DNA of 13,227 nt from Alcanivorax sp. UBA4485 (GTDB lineage Bacteria; Pseudomonadota; Gammaproteobacteria; Pseudomonadales; Alcanivoracaceae), in contig DGNT01000137.1 in assembly GCA_002389055.1 (NCBI GenBank), positions 1-13,227 of the forward strand, given 5' to 3'. The position numbers were made by a program, and so were the translations under genes. Shown here piece by piece: positions 1 to 5,547 of the stretch. The first letter of the stretch is position 1; each line of letters opens with the position of its first letter. Under the pieces are notes generated by a model, which saw only the letters and a list, made by a program, of their open reading frames with translations, did no database searches and had not been told where the DNA came from.

Positions 1-314
1 TCTTCCTGGCCATGGTGCTGGACCCGGTCGGCATCATGCTGATCACGCTGCCGGTGTTCCTGCCCATCGTGCAGTCCATGGGCTTCGATCCGGTGTGGTT
101 CGGCATCCTGTTCGTGATCAACATGGAGATCGGCTACATGACGCCACCCTTCGGGTTTAACCTGTTCTATCTGAAGGGCGTGGTGCCGCCGAGTATCACC
201 ATGAAGGACATCTACGTGTCGGTGATTCCGTTCGTGCTGGTGGAGATCGTCGGCCTGGCGCTGATCATGATCTTCCCGGAGATCGCGACCTATCTGCCCG
301 ACCTGATGTTCTGA
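1..314 (+). CDS. TRAP transporter large permease subunit (DctM family), C-terminal part
   Basis: This is the 3' end of a gene that begins before the window; the frame is open from base 3 (Phe-Leu-Ala before the first visible Met). About 103 residues remain. They are strongly hydrophobic and carry the end-of-protein pattern of DctM subunits: a Leu-Asp-Pro helix start, a Pro-rich helix (LPVFLPIV), and the GYMTPPFGFNLFYLKG loop. DctM forms the ion-coupled channel of TRAP transporters, which import organic acids in the inner membrane with a DctQ subunit and a periplasmic binding protein. Both partners would be expected upstream, outside the window. The substrate cannot be told from this fragment. 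The gene ends with TGA just before a REP doublet, which forms its 3' flank. Family assignment is firm; everything upstream is unseen. Confidence 0.9.
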   Translation, partial: FLAMVLDPVGIMLITLPVFLPIVQSMGFDPVWFGILFVINMEIGYMTPPFGFNLFYLKGVVPPSITMKDIYVSVIPFVLVEIVGLALIMIFPEIATYLPDLMF

Positions 315-319
315 CCGCG

Positions 320-463
320 TTTGTGGGAGCGGGCCCAGCCCGCGAAAGGGTGGCCTTAGCCACCCGGCAGTATACCAGAGGCGTTGTTGTTCCTCTTTTC
401 AAGGTCTCTGGAATCCTGCCGGGCGCTCCGCGCCCTTTCGCTTGCAGGCAAGCTCCCACAAAC
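320..463. repeat. REP doublet (REPIN-like), two inverted REP units around a palindromic core
   Basis: Two short palindromic units face each other. The left unit (320-347) starts TTTGTGGGAGC and contains the stem GCGGGC/GCCCGC (329-334 with 338-343, loop CCA). The right unit (436-463) ends GCTCCCACAAA and contains the stem GCTTGC/GCAAGC (440-445 with 448-453, loop AG). The outer ends TTTGTGGGAGC and GCTCCCACAAA are exact reverse complements. The core is also partly self-complementary: GAAAGGG with CCCTTTC (344-350, 433-439), CCCGGCAG with CTGCCGGG (363-370, 416-423) and CCAGAG with CTCTGG (375-380, 406-411). A separate hairpin, GGGTGGC/GCCACCC, lies at 348-365. This is the architecture of REPINs, non-autonomous elements mobilised by RAYT (TnpA-REP) transposases in Pseudomonas and relatives. 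It follows the TRAP gene directly and may also stabilise or end that transcript. Confidence 0.8.
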
Positions 464-491
464 CTACCCGCCGTAGCACCCGTTTGCCATA

Positions 492-517
492 CTCCCGGAA
501 CAATAAAAACCCGGGAG
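492..517 (+). promoter_or_regulatory. Hairpin that encloses the ribosome binding site of the gamma-CA-like gene
   Basis: CTCCCGG (492-498) is perfectly complementary to CCGGGAG (511-517), with a 12-base A-rich loop between them. The right arm contains the Shine-Dalgarno sequence GGGAG (513-517), six bases before the GTG start at 524. If folded in the mRNA, the hairpin would hide the ribosome binding site. The pairing is seen directly; regulation through it is inferred. Confidence 0.5.
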
Positions 518-523
518 AAAGAA

Positions 524-1084
524 GTGGGCTACATCGACCCCCAGGCGCGCACCGACCAGGCCGCCTATATCCATGAGTCCGCCTGGCTGTACGGCGACAT
601 CGAACTGGCGGAAGGCGCCTCGGTGTGGATCAACGCCGCGCTGCGCGCCGAGCTCTATGACATCCGCATCGGCCGCTACACCAACCTGCAGGATTTCGTC
701 ATGGTGCACATCGGCAACCACACCGGCACGCGCATCGGCGATTACTGCTCGATCACCCACCATGTGACGCTGCACGGCTGCACCATCGGCGACAACTGCC
801 TGGTGGGTATCAACAGCACCATCATGGACGGCTGCGTGATCGGCGATAACTGCATCATCGCCGGCCATACTTTTCTGAAAGAGGGCACCGAGATTCCCGA
901 CAACTCCATTGTCATGGGCGCGCCGGGCCGGGTGGTGAAAACCCGCGACTGCGGCGAGCCCAACCGGATCAACGCGCTCGCCTACTACAAGAACGCGCTC
1001 GCCTATCAACGGGGCGACTTTCGCGCCTGGGCGCAGCCGGATTTCTTCCAGCAGCTGCGCCGGGAGGTGGGCGAGGCGGAGTGA
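524..1084 (+). CDS. Gamma-carbonic-anhydrase-like hexapeptide-repeat protein (YrdA/CaiE/PaaY superfamily)
   Basis: The 186-residue protein forms a left-handed beta-helix of hexapeptide repeats, seen as repeated I-G-D-N-C turns, and probably assembles as a trimer. The gamma-CA core is recognisable: VWINAALRAE, then TNLQD, the first metal His in VMVHI, and the pair in THHVTLHGC. All three expected metal-binding histidines are therefore present. The usual Arg-Gly-Asp is Arg-Ala-Glu here, a conservative change near the presumed active site, so true carbonic anhydrase activity is uncertain. The GTG start at 524 was chosen because it has a GGGAG site six bases upstream and gives a normal family length. 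The frame stays open back to 323, but that stretch runs through the REP doublet. The C-terminal ~30 residues (YYKNALAYQRGDF) are helical, as in PaaY/YrdA relatives. The next gene starts 81 bases later under its own putative promoter. Confidence 0.85.
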   Translation: MGYIDPQARTDQAAYIHESAWLYGDIELAEGASVWINAALRAELYDIRIGRYTNLQDFVMVHIGNHTGTRIGDYCSITHHVTLHGCTIGDNCLVGINSTIMDGCVIGDNCIIAGHTFLKEGTEIPDNSIVMGAPGRVVKTRDCGEPNRINALAYYKNALAYQRGDFRAWAQPDFFQQLRREVGEAE

Positions 1085-1093
1085 TCCCGGCGC

Positions 1094-1120
1094 TGTCGAA
1101 ACGACGTCCGCCGGTTCGAC
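1094..1120 (+). promoter_or_regulatory. Putative ECF42-type promoter upstream of the sigma module
   Basis: TGTCGA (1094-1099) and CGAC (1117-1120) are separated by exactly 17 bases in the short gap before the first YCII gene, whose ATG lies 45 bases downstream. As I recall it, promoters of ECF42 sigma factors read TGTCGA at -35 and CGA/TC at -10. An ECF42-like sigma gene lies in the transcript this site would drive, so autoregulation is the natural inference. An identical element occurs at 2777-2803. Confidence 0.7.
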
Positions 1121-1165
1121 TGTGGCGTATCGAGGCTCAATGGCTTCTGCTCCCGGAGAATCGAG

Positions 1166-1564
1166 ATGGATTATATTTGCCTGGTGTACGTGGATGAGAA
1201 CCGGTTGGCGTCACTGCCGCGCGCCGAGCGGGATACTCTGCTGGCCAAGACCTGCGACTATCGGCGGGCCCTGCTGACCGAGCAGCATTATCAGTGGGGC
1301 CAGTGGTTGCCGTCGGCGCGCCTGGCGACCACCTTGCGCCACGGTGATGGTGGTCTGCGCTTGCACGATGGCGCCGCCGCGCGGGGCGACGAGCAACTGA
1401 GCCTGGTGGTGTTGCTGCGCGCCCGGGATCTGGACCAGGCGCTGAGGCTGGCCGCCGGCCTGCCGCTGGTGCGCCTGGGCTGCGTGGAGGTGCGCCCGCT
1501 CAGCGAGCCGGCGCCCTGGGTTCGCGAGCAGGACGCTCAAGGGAGGGAGACTTTTGTCGGTTAG
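1166..1564 (+). CDS. YCII-related (DGPF-family) protein, divergent copy lacking the DGPF motif
   Basis: This 132-residue protein has the start typical of the family (MDYICLVYVDE) and the later LRARDLDQALRLAAGLP and VEVRPL segments, so it is a paralogue of the protein encoded at 2854-3210. Where that protein has VTDGPFAETKEQL, this one has LHDGAAARGDEQL, so the signature DGPF (residues 68-71 here) is DGAA. It also has a C-terminal tail of about 20 residues not found in the other copy. A GGAG site (1155-1158) precedes the ATG. Its stop codon overlaps the TTG start of the sigma gene by 11 bases, so the two are probably translationally coupled. DGPF proteins are small YciI-fold proteins regularly found beside ECF42 sigma factors; their biochemical function is not settled. 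The role here may be sensing or modulating the sigma factor, which is inference. Confidence 0.82.
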   Translation: MDYICLVYVDENRLASLPRAERDTLLAKTCDYRRALLTEQHYQWGQWLPSARLATTLRHGDGGLRLHDGAAARGDEQLSLVVLLRARDLDQALRLAAGLPLVRLGCVEVRPLSEPAPWVREQDAQGRETFVG

Positions 1565-2798
1565 CGGTCATATCGAAGCCTTGTATCGGGATGAGTCGCG
1601 CCGGGTGCTGGCCACGCTGATCCGCCTGCTGGGCGATTTCGATCTCGCCGAGGAAGCGCTGCAGGACGCCTTTACCGCGGCGGTGACCCAGTGGCCCGAG
1701 GACGGTGTGCCCGACAACCCGCGTGCCTGGCTGATCAGCGCCGGACGCTTCAAAGCCATTGACCGTATCCGCCGGCGCGCCCGCTTCGACGCTTCCCTGG
1801 AAGAGCTGGCGCTGCGCTTCGAGCAAACCACCGAAATGCCGGACCTGGATCTGAGTGTCGAGGACGACCGGCTGCGCTTGATCTTCACCTGTTGCCACCC
1901 GGCGCTGTCCGAACAGGCGCGGGTGGCGCTGACGCTGCGTGAAGTGTGCGACCTGACCACCGAGCAGATCGCCAGCGCCTTCCTCACGCCCACGCCCACC
2001 GTGGCCCAGCGCATCGTGCGCGCCAAAGCCAAGATCCGTGACGCGGGTATCCCCTACCGGGTACCGGAGAAAGCCGAGCTGGCGGAGCGGCTCGACAGTG
2101 TGCTCCAGGTGATCTACCTGGTGTTCAACGAAGGTTATTTCCCGTCCTCCGGGGCGGCACTGACCCGCACCGATTTGTCCGGCGAGGCGCTGCGGCTGGG
2201 TCGTTTGCTGTTTTCTTTATTGCCGGAGCCGGAAGCCGGCGGTCTGCTGGCGCTGATGCTGCTCACCGAAGCGCGCCGGGCGGCGCGCACCGACGCCACC
2301 GGGGAACCGGTGCTGCTGGACGACCAGGACCGGTCCTTATGGGATCGGGCGCTGATCGCCGAAGGCGAGAGTCTGGTGGAGCGCTCGCTGCGCTCGCGCC
2401 GCTTCGGGCCGTACAGCCTGCAGGCGGCGATCGCCGCCGTGCACGCCGAAGCGCAGCGGCCGGAGGACACCGACTGGGAACAGATCGTCGGGCTCTACGA
2501 CGTGCTGCTGCGCGCCGCGCCGTCGCCGGTGATCGCGCTCAACCGGGCGGTGGCGGTGGCCATGCGCGACGGCCCCGAGGCCGGGCTGGCGCTGATCGAC
2601 GGACTGCTCGCCGACGGCGGCCTGGACGGCTACTACCTGGCCCGGGCCGCGCGGGCGGACCTTTGTCGCCGTGCCGGCCGCATCGAAGAGGCCCGCGCCG
2701 GCTACCGCGAGGCGCTGGCGCTGTGCCAGCAGGGCGCCCAGCGCGCCTTCCTGGAAAAGCGGCTGGCGGCGCTGGATGTCGAATCCGCCGCCCGCTGA
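1554..2798 (+). CDS. ECF RNA polymerase sigma factor, ECF42-like, with TPR-like C-terminal extension
   Basis: This 414-residue protein is about twice the usual ECF sigma length. Region 2 spans about residues 10-77 (LYRDESRRVLATLIRLLGDFDLAEEALQDAF, then PRAWLISAGRFKAIDRIRRR). Region 4 spans about 107-163 and contains FTCCHPALS followed by a helix-turn-helix (LTTEQIASAFLTPTPTVAQRIVRAKAKIR). After it comes a conserved extension beginning near YLVFNEGYFPSSG (188-200) and ending in helical, TPR-like pairs (about 300-410). This layout, with DGPF genes on both sides, is that of the ECF42 group, which uses no classical anti-sigma factor; the extension is thought to be needed for activity. No anti-sigma gene is present here. 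The TTG start at 1554 is supported by GGGAGGGA at 1541-1548. The gene probably directs RNA polymerase to TGTCGA-N17-CGAC promoters, including the two inside this module. The inducing signal is unknown. Confidence 0.9.
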   Translation: MSVSGHIEALYRDESRRVLATLIRLLGDFDLAEEALQDAFTAAVTQWPEDGVPDNPRAWLISAGRFKAIDRIRRRARFDASLEELALRFEQTTEMPDLDLSVEDDRLRLIFTCCHPALSEQARVALTLREVCDLTTEQIASAFLTPTPTVAQRIVRAKAKIRDAGIPYRVPEKAELAERLDSVLQVIYLVFNEGYFPSSGAALTRTDLSGEALRLGRLLFSLLPEPEAGGLLALMLLTEARRAARTDATGEPVLLDDQDRSLWDRALIAEGESLVERSLRSRRFGPYSLQAAIAAVHAEAQRPEDTDWEQIVGLYDVLLRAAPSPVIALNRAVAVAMRDGPEAGLALIDGLLADGGLDGYYLARAARADLCRRAGRIEEARAGYREALALCQQGAQRAFLEKRLAALDVESAAR

Positions 2799-2803
2799 AC
2801 GAC
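2777..2803 (+). promoter_or_regulatory. Putative second ECF42-type promoter, upstream of the DGPF gene
   Basis: TGTCGA (2777-2782) and CGAC (2800-2803) are again exactly 17 bases apart. The -35 element lies in the last codons of the sigma gene and the -10 element just past its stop. The DGPF start codon lies 50 bases downstream, about the same distance as for the first copy (45 bases). This would let the DGPF and SnoaL-like genes be transcribed more strongly than the sigma gene itself. The elements are seen directly; promoter function is inferred from the recalled ECF42 motif. Confidence 0.68.
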
Positions 2804-2853
2804 CAGGGATAATCCACCCATCAATAAGGCCGATAAGGCCAAGGAGAGTACCG

Positions 2854-3210
2854 ATGAAATACCTGTGTCTGGTGTACGCCGAGGAAGCCTCGCTGCACAG
2901 CCTGCCCGACAGTCCCGAGGACGACGAATGCCAGGCCTACGCGGACTCGCTTGCGGAAAGCGGCCACATGCTCGGCGGCGAACCCCTGGAGCCGGTCAGC
3001 AGCGCGGTTACGGTGCGGGTGCGTGACGGCAAGACGTCGGTCACCGACGGTCCCTTCGCGGAAACCAAGGAGCAACTCACCGGGTTTTATCTGGTCGACG
3101 CCCGCGACCTGAACGAGGCGATCCGCATCGCCGAGGGCATCCCCCCGGCCCGGGTCGGCAGCATTGAAGTACGTCCGGTGCGGGAGCTGCAAACGGAGAA
3201 ACCACAATGA
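2854..3210 (+). CDS. DGPF-domain / YCII-related protein
   Basis: This 118-residue cytoplasmic protein is a canonical member of the DGPF (YCII-related) family: MKYLCLVYAEE at the start, VTDGPFAETKEQLTGFYLVDARDLNEAIRIAEGIP in the middle (DGPF at 65-68) and VGSIEVRPV near the end. The fold is the ferredoxin-like YciI fold. These proteins are the standard partners of ECF42 sigma factors, but their reaction or ligand is not established. The ATG at 2854 has a strong AAGGAG site at 2841-2846 and matches the family start; the frame is open further upstream, inside the sigma gene, with no support. The leader holds a tandem ATAAGGCC repeat (2824-2831 and 2833-2840). Its stop overlaps the next start as ATGA, which suggests translational coupling with the SnoaL-like gene. 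Confidence 0.92.
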   Translation: MKYLCLVYAEEASLHSLPDSPEDDECQAYADSLAESGHMLGGEPLEPVSSAVTVRVRDGKTSVTDGPFAETKEQLTGFYLVDARDLNEAIRIAEGIPPARVGSIEVRPVRELQTEKPQ

Positions 3211-3647
3211 ACAACGACATCAATGAAGACCAGCAAGCCATCCAAACCCTGATCGCGCAGTGGGCCAAGGCGGTGTCCGCCGCCGATCTGAATGCGATCC
3301 TCGCCTGTTACGCCGACGACGTGGAAGCCTACGACGCCATCGGCAAGCTGCGCTTTCAGGGTCTTGACGCTTATGGCGCGCACTGGCGCGAGTGCATGTC
3401 GTATTGTCCCAACGGCATGGTCTTCGAAGTCCATGAACCCCGGGTGCGGGTGGACGGCAATCTGGCGGTGAGCTATTTCCCGGTGCGCTGCGGCGGGGAA
3501 AACGAAAAGGGCGAGGAGCAGGTCGGCTGGATGCGCATGTCGAGCGCGTATCAGCGGATCAACGGTCAGTGGAAGATCGTCCACGAACACTCGTCGGTGC
3601 CGTTCGATCCCATGACCCTGAAGATAGTGGAAGACGCCGCGCCCTGA
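3207..3647 (+). CDS. SnoaL-like / NTF2-fold protein of the sigma module
   Basis: The 146-residue protein has the SnoaL/DUF4440-type NTF2 cone fold: an N-terminal helix with IQTLIAQWAKAVSAADLNAILACYADDVEAYD, a middle strand region with VHEPRVRVDGNLAVSYF, and a C-terminal YQRINGQWKIVHEHSSVPFD segment, the usual end of this family. Such proteins act as small isomerases, cyclases or ligand-binding proteins; the substrate cannot be read from the sequence. The start overlaps the DGPF stop by four bases (ATGA), so the two are made together and this protein likely serves the same unknown response. Such proteins are often coded near ECF sigma factors, and in ECF41 a SnoaL-like domain is fused to the sigma factor itself, whereas here it is a separate polypeptide. 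The stop codon lies in the loop of a strong hairpin. Confidence 0.88.
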   Translation: MNNDINEDQQAIQTLIAQWAKAVSAADLNAILACYADDVEAYDAIGKLRFQGLDAYGAHWRECMSYCPNGMVFEVHEPRVRVDGNLAVSYFPVRCGGENEKGEEQVGWMRMSSAYQRINGQWKIVHEHSSVPFDPMTLKIVEDAAP

Positions 3648-3657
3648 GGGCGCGGCG
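3635..3657. terminator. Hairpin between convergent genes, possible two-way terminator
   Basis: CGCCGCGCC (3635-3643) pairs with GGCGCGGCG (3649-3657), a 9-bp GC-only stem around a five-base loop that holds the TGA stop of the SnoaL-like gene. There is no run of T on either side, so it is not a textbook intrinsic terminator. An alternative stem, CGCGGCGT (3651-3658) with ACGCCGCG (3669-3676), excludes it. The site lies between a plus-strand and a minus-strand gene that converge, which suits a shared transcript end or 3' stabiliser. Confidence 0.45.
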
Positions 3658-3678
3658 TAATGGGCTTAACGCCGCGGA

Positions 3679-5301
3679 TTACTCTTTGATCAGGTAGTCG
3701 CCGTACTGATCGCGGAGCTTGTTCTTGAGCACCTTGCCGGTGGCGTTGCGCGGCAGTTCGTCCACGAACACCACCGCGTCGGGCAGCTGCCAGGAGGCGA
3801 TCTTGCCCTCGTAGCCGGCCAGGATGTCCTTTTCGGACGGGTCCTGACCTTCCGCCTTCACGGCGATCAGCAGCGGGCGTTCGTCCCACTTCTTGTGGGT
3901 GGCGGCGATCACCGCGGCGTCGGCCAGTTCCGGCATGCCCACGGCGATGTTCTCCAGCTCCACGGAACTGATCCATTCGCCGCCGGACTTGATCACGTCC
4001 TTGGAGCGGTCCTTGATGGTGACGATGCCGTTTTCATCCAGGGTGGCGATGTCGCCGGTGGGGAACCAGCCGTCCACGTGCGGCGGCTCGGCATCCACGT
4101 TGAAATAGGCGCTGATCACCCAGTGGCCCTTGGCGTACAGGTCGCCCTGCGTTTCGCCGTCCATGGGCAGCTCGTTGCCGTCGGCGTCGGCGATGCGCAG
4201 GTCCACACCGAACGGCGGGCGACCCTGCTTGGCGCGGATCGCGGCCTGCTCGTCCTGGGACATCTGGGTGTGCTTGTGCAGCAGGGTGCTCACCGAGCCC
4301 ACCGGGCTCATTTCCGTCATGCCCCAGGCGTGCAGGGTGTCCACGCCGTAGTCGTCGCGGAAGGTGGCGATCATGGACGGCGGGCAGGCGGAGCCGCCGA
4401 TCACGGTGCGGGTCAGGCTGGGCACCTTCTCGTTGGCTTTCTGGAGCGCGCCGATCAGGCCCTGCCACAGGGTCGGTACGCCGGCGGCGCAGGTCACGTT
4501 CTCGCTGTTGATCAGGTTCTTCAGGCTGTCGCCGTCCAGACCCGGGCCGGGCAGCACCATCTTGCTGCCCACCATGGCGGCGGCGTAGGGGATGCCCCAG
4601 GCGTTCACATGGAACATGGGCACCACCGGCAGCAAGCAGTCCCGGGCGGACAGGTTGAGGCTGTCCGGCAGGGCCACGGCCATGGAGTGCAGCACCGTGG
4701 AGCGGTGCGAGTAGAGGGCGCCTTTCGGGTTGCCGGTGGTACCGGAGGTGTAGCACAGGCTGGAGGCGGTGTTCTCATCGAATTCCGGCCATTGGAAATC
4801 GGCGTTGCCGGAATCCACCAGGTCGTCGTAGAACTTGATGCCGGGCACTTTCTCGGCGGCTTCGGCGTCTTCGCCGCTCAGCAGCACCACGTGCTCCAGG
4901 TGTTCCAGCTTGTCCTGGATCGCCGCGATCAGCGGCAGGAAGGTCTTGTCGATGAACAGCACGCGGTCCTGGGCGTGGTTGAAAATATACACCAGCTGTT
5001 CCGGGAACAGGCGCGGGTTGATGGTATGGCACACCAGGCCGGCGCCGGACACACCGAAATAGGCTTCCAGGTGGCGGTAGTTGTTCCAGGCCAGGGTGGC
5101 CACCCGGTCGCTCTGTTTCAGGCCCAGGCCCAGCAGCGCCGAACCCAGCTGGCGGGACCGCCGTTCCACTTCGCCCCAGTTGGTGCGGTGGAGGCCGCCG
5201 GTGGTCTCCACGGAGACGATTTCACCATCGGCGTGGTAGCGGGCGGCGTGGGCGATCTGTGCGCTGATCAACAGCGGCTGGTTCATCATTTGGCCTAGCA
5301 T
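3679..5301 (-). CDS. alkK: Medium/long-chain fatty-acyl-CoA ligase, AlkK-like
   Basis: This 540-residue AMP-binding enzyme activates fatty acids to acyl-CoA with ATP in two steps through an acyl-adenylate. The P-loop is YTSGTTGNPKG (184-194), the A5 motif is HAWGMTE (324-330), the A7 motif is GWFPTGD with Asp417, a hinge-type segment DRSKDVIKSGGEWIS follows, and the catalytic Lys is 523 in NATGKVLK. From memory it resembles AlkK of the Pseudomonas alkane plasmid along its whole length, including the start MLGQMM and segments such as CHTINPRLF and LPVVPMFHVNAWG. The ATG at 5301 was chosen for that match and a GGGAG site upstream; the open frame runs 46 codons further without support. The role is most likely feeding medium-chain acids, for example from alkane oxidation, into beta-oxidation. 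It stands alone here, without alk partner genes. The exact chain-length range cannot be read from sequence. Confidence 0.88.
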   Translation of the reverse strand: MLGQMMNQPLLISAQIAHAARYHADGEIVSVETTGGLHRTNWGEVERRSRQLGSALLGLGLKQSDRVATLAWNNYRHLEAYFGVSGAGLVCHTINPRLFPEQLVYIFNHAQDRVLFIDKTFLPLIAAIQDKLEHLEHVVLLSGEDAEAAEKVPGIKFYDDLVDSGNADFQWPEFDENTASSLCYTSGTTGNPKGALYSHRSTVLHSMAVALPDSLNLSARDCLLPVVPMFHVNAWGIPYAAAMVGSKMVLPGPGLDGDSLKNLINSENVTCAAGVPTLWQGLIGALQKANEKVPSLTRTVIGGSACPPSMIATFRDDYGVDTLHAWGMTEMSPVGSVSTLLHKHTQMSQDEQAAIRAKQGRPPFGVDLRIADADGNELPMDGETQGDLYAKGHWVISAYFNVDAEPPHVDGWFPTGDIATLDENGIVTIKDRSKDVIKSGGEWISSVELENIAVGMPELADAAVIAATHKKWDERPLLIAVKAEGQDPSEKDILAGYEGKIASWQLPDAVVFVDELPRNATGKVLKNKLRDQYGDYLIKE

Positions 5302-5547
5302 GTTCTCTCTCCCGAGGCTTGGCGGTTGTTGTTTTCGGCTTTCGAGGTTTGCGATATCCCCGTGCCATGTCAAATAGTTTTGCCATTCGGCCAGCCTGTC
5401 ATCCTGGCAATCGCCGTGGCGTGAAGCCCGCCGTGCCATCGCGATCCTCGATCACACCCATCCAGAGCGCCGATCGCCAGGGTGCTTTACCTCAACGAAG
5501 CTTCAGGTTTTAGGCTTGCCTTTCCTTCACCGAGATGGGCAAGCACC

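Noticed and set aside
484..510. Possible sigma-70 promoter (TTGCCA with an A-rich stretch) before the gamma-CA-like gene.
   Set aside because: No -10 hexamer at acceptable spacing; the A-rich stretch is better explained as a hairpin loop.
323..523. In-frame N-terminal extension of the gamma-CA-like gene from an ATG at 323.
   Set aside because: The stretch translates the REP doublet, has no family similarity and no good ribosome binding site; GTG at 524 gives the normal length.
3895..5298. Long plus-strand open frame of 467 codons.
   Set aside because: It lies wholly opposite the acyl-CoA ligase gene, is rich in Gly, His, Val and Gln as expected of an antisense shadow in GC-rich DNA, and shows no domain.
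5345..5373. TTGACA on the minus strand (5373-5368), a possible -35 for the acyl-CoA ligase gene.
   Set aside because: At 17 bases distance the -10 would be AAACCT, a poor match; not enough to call a promoter.
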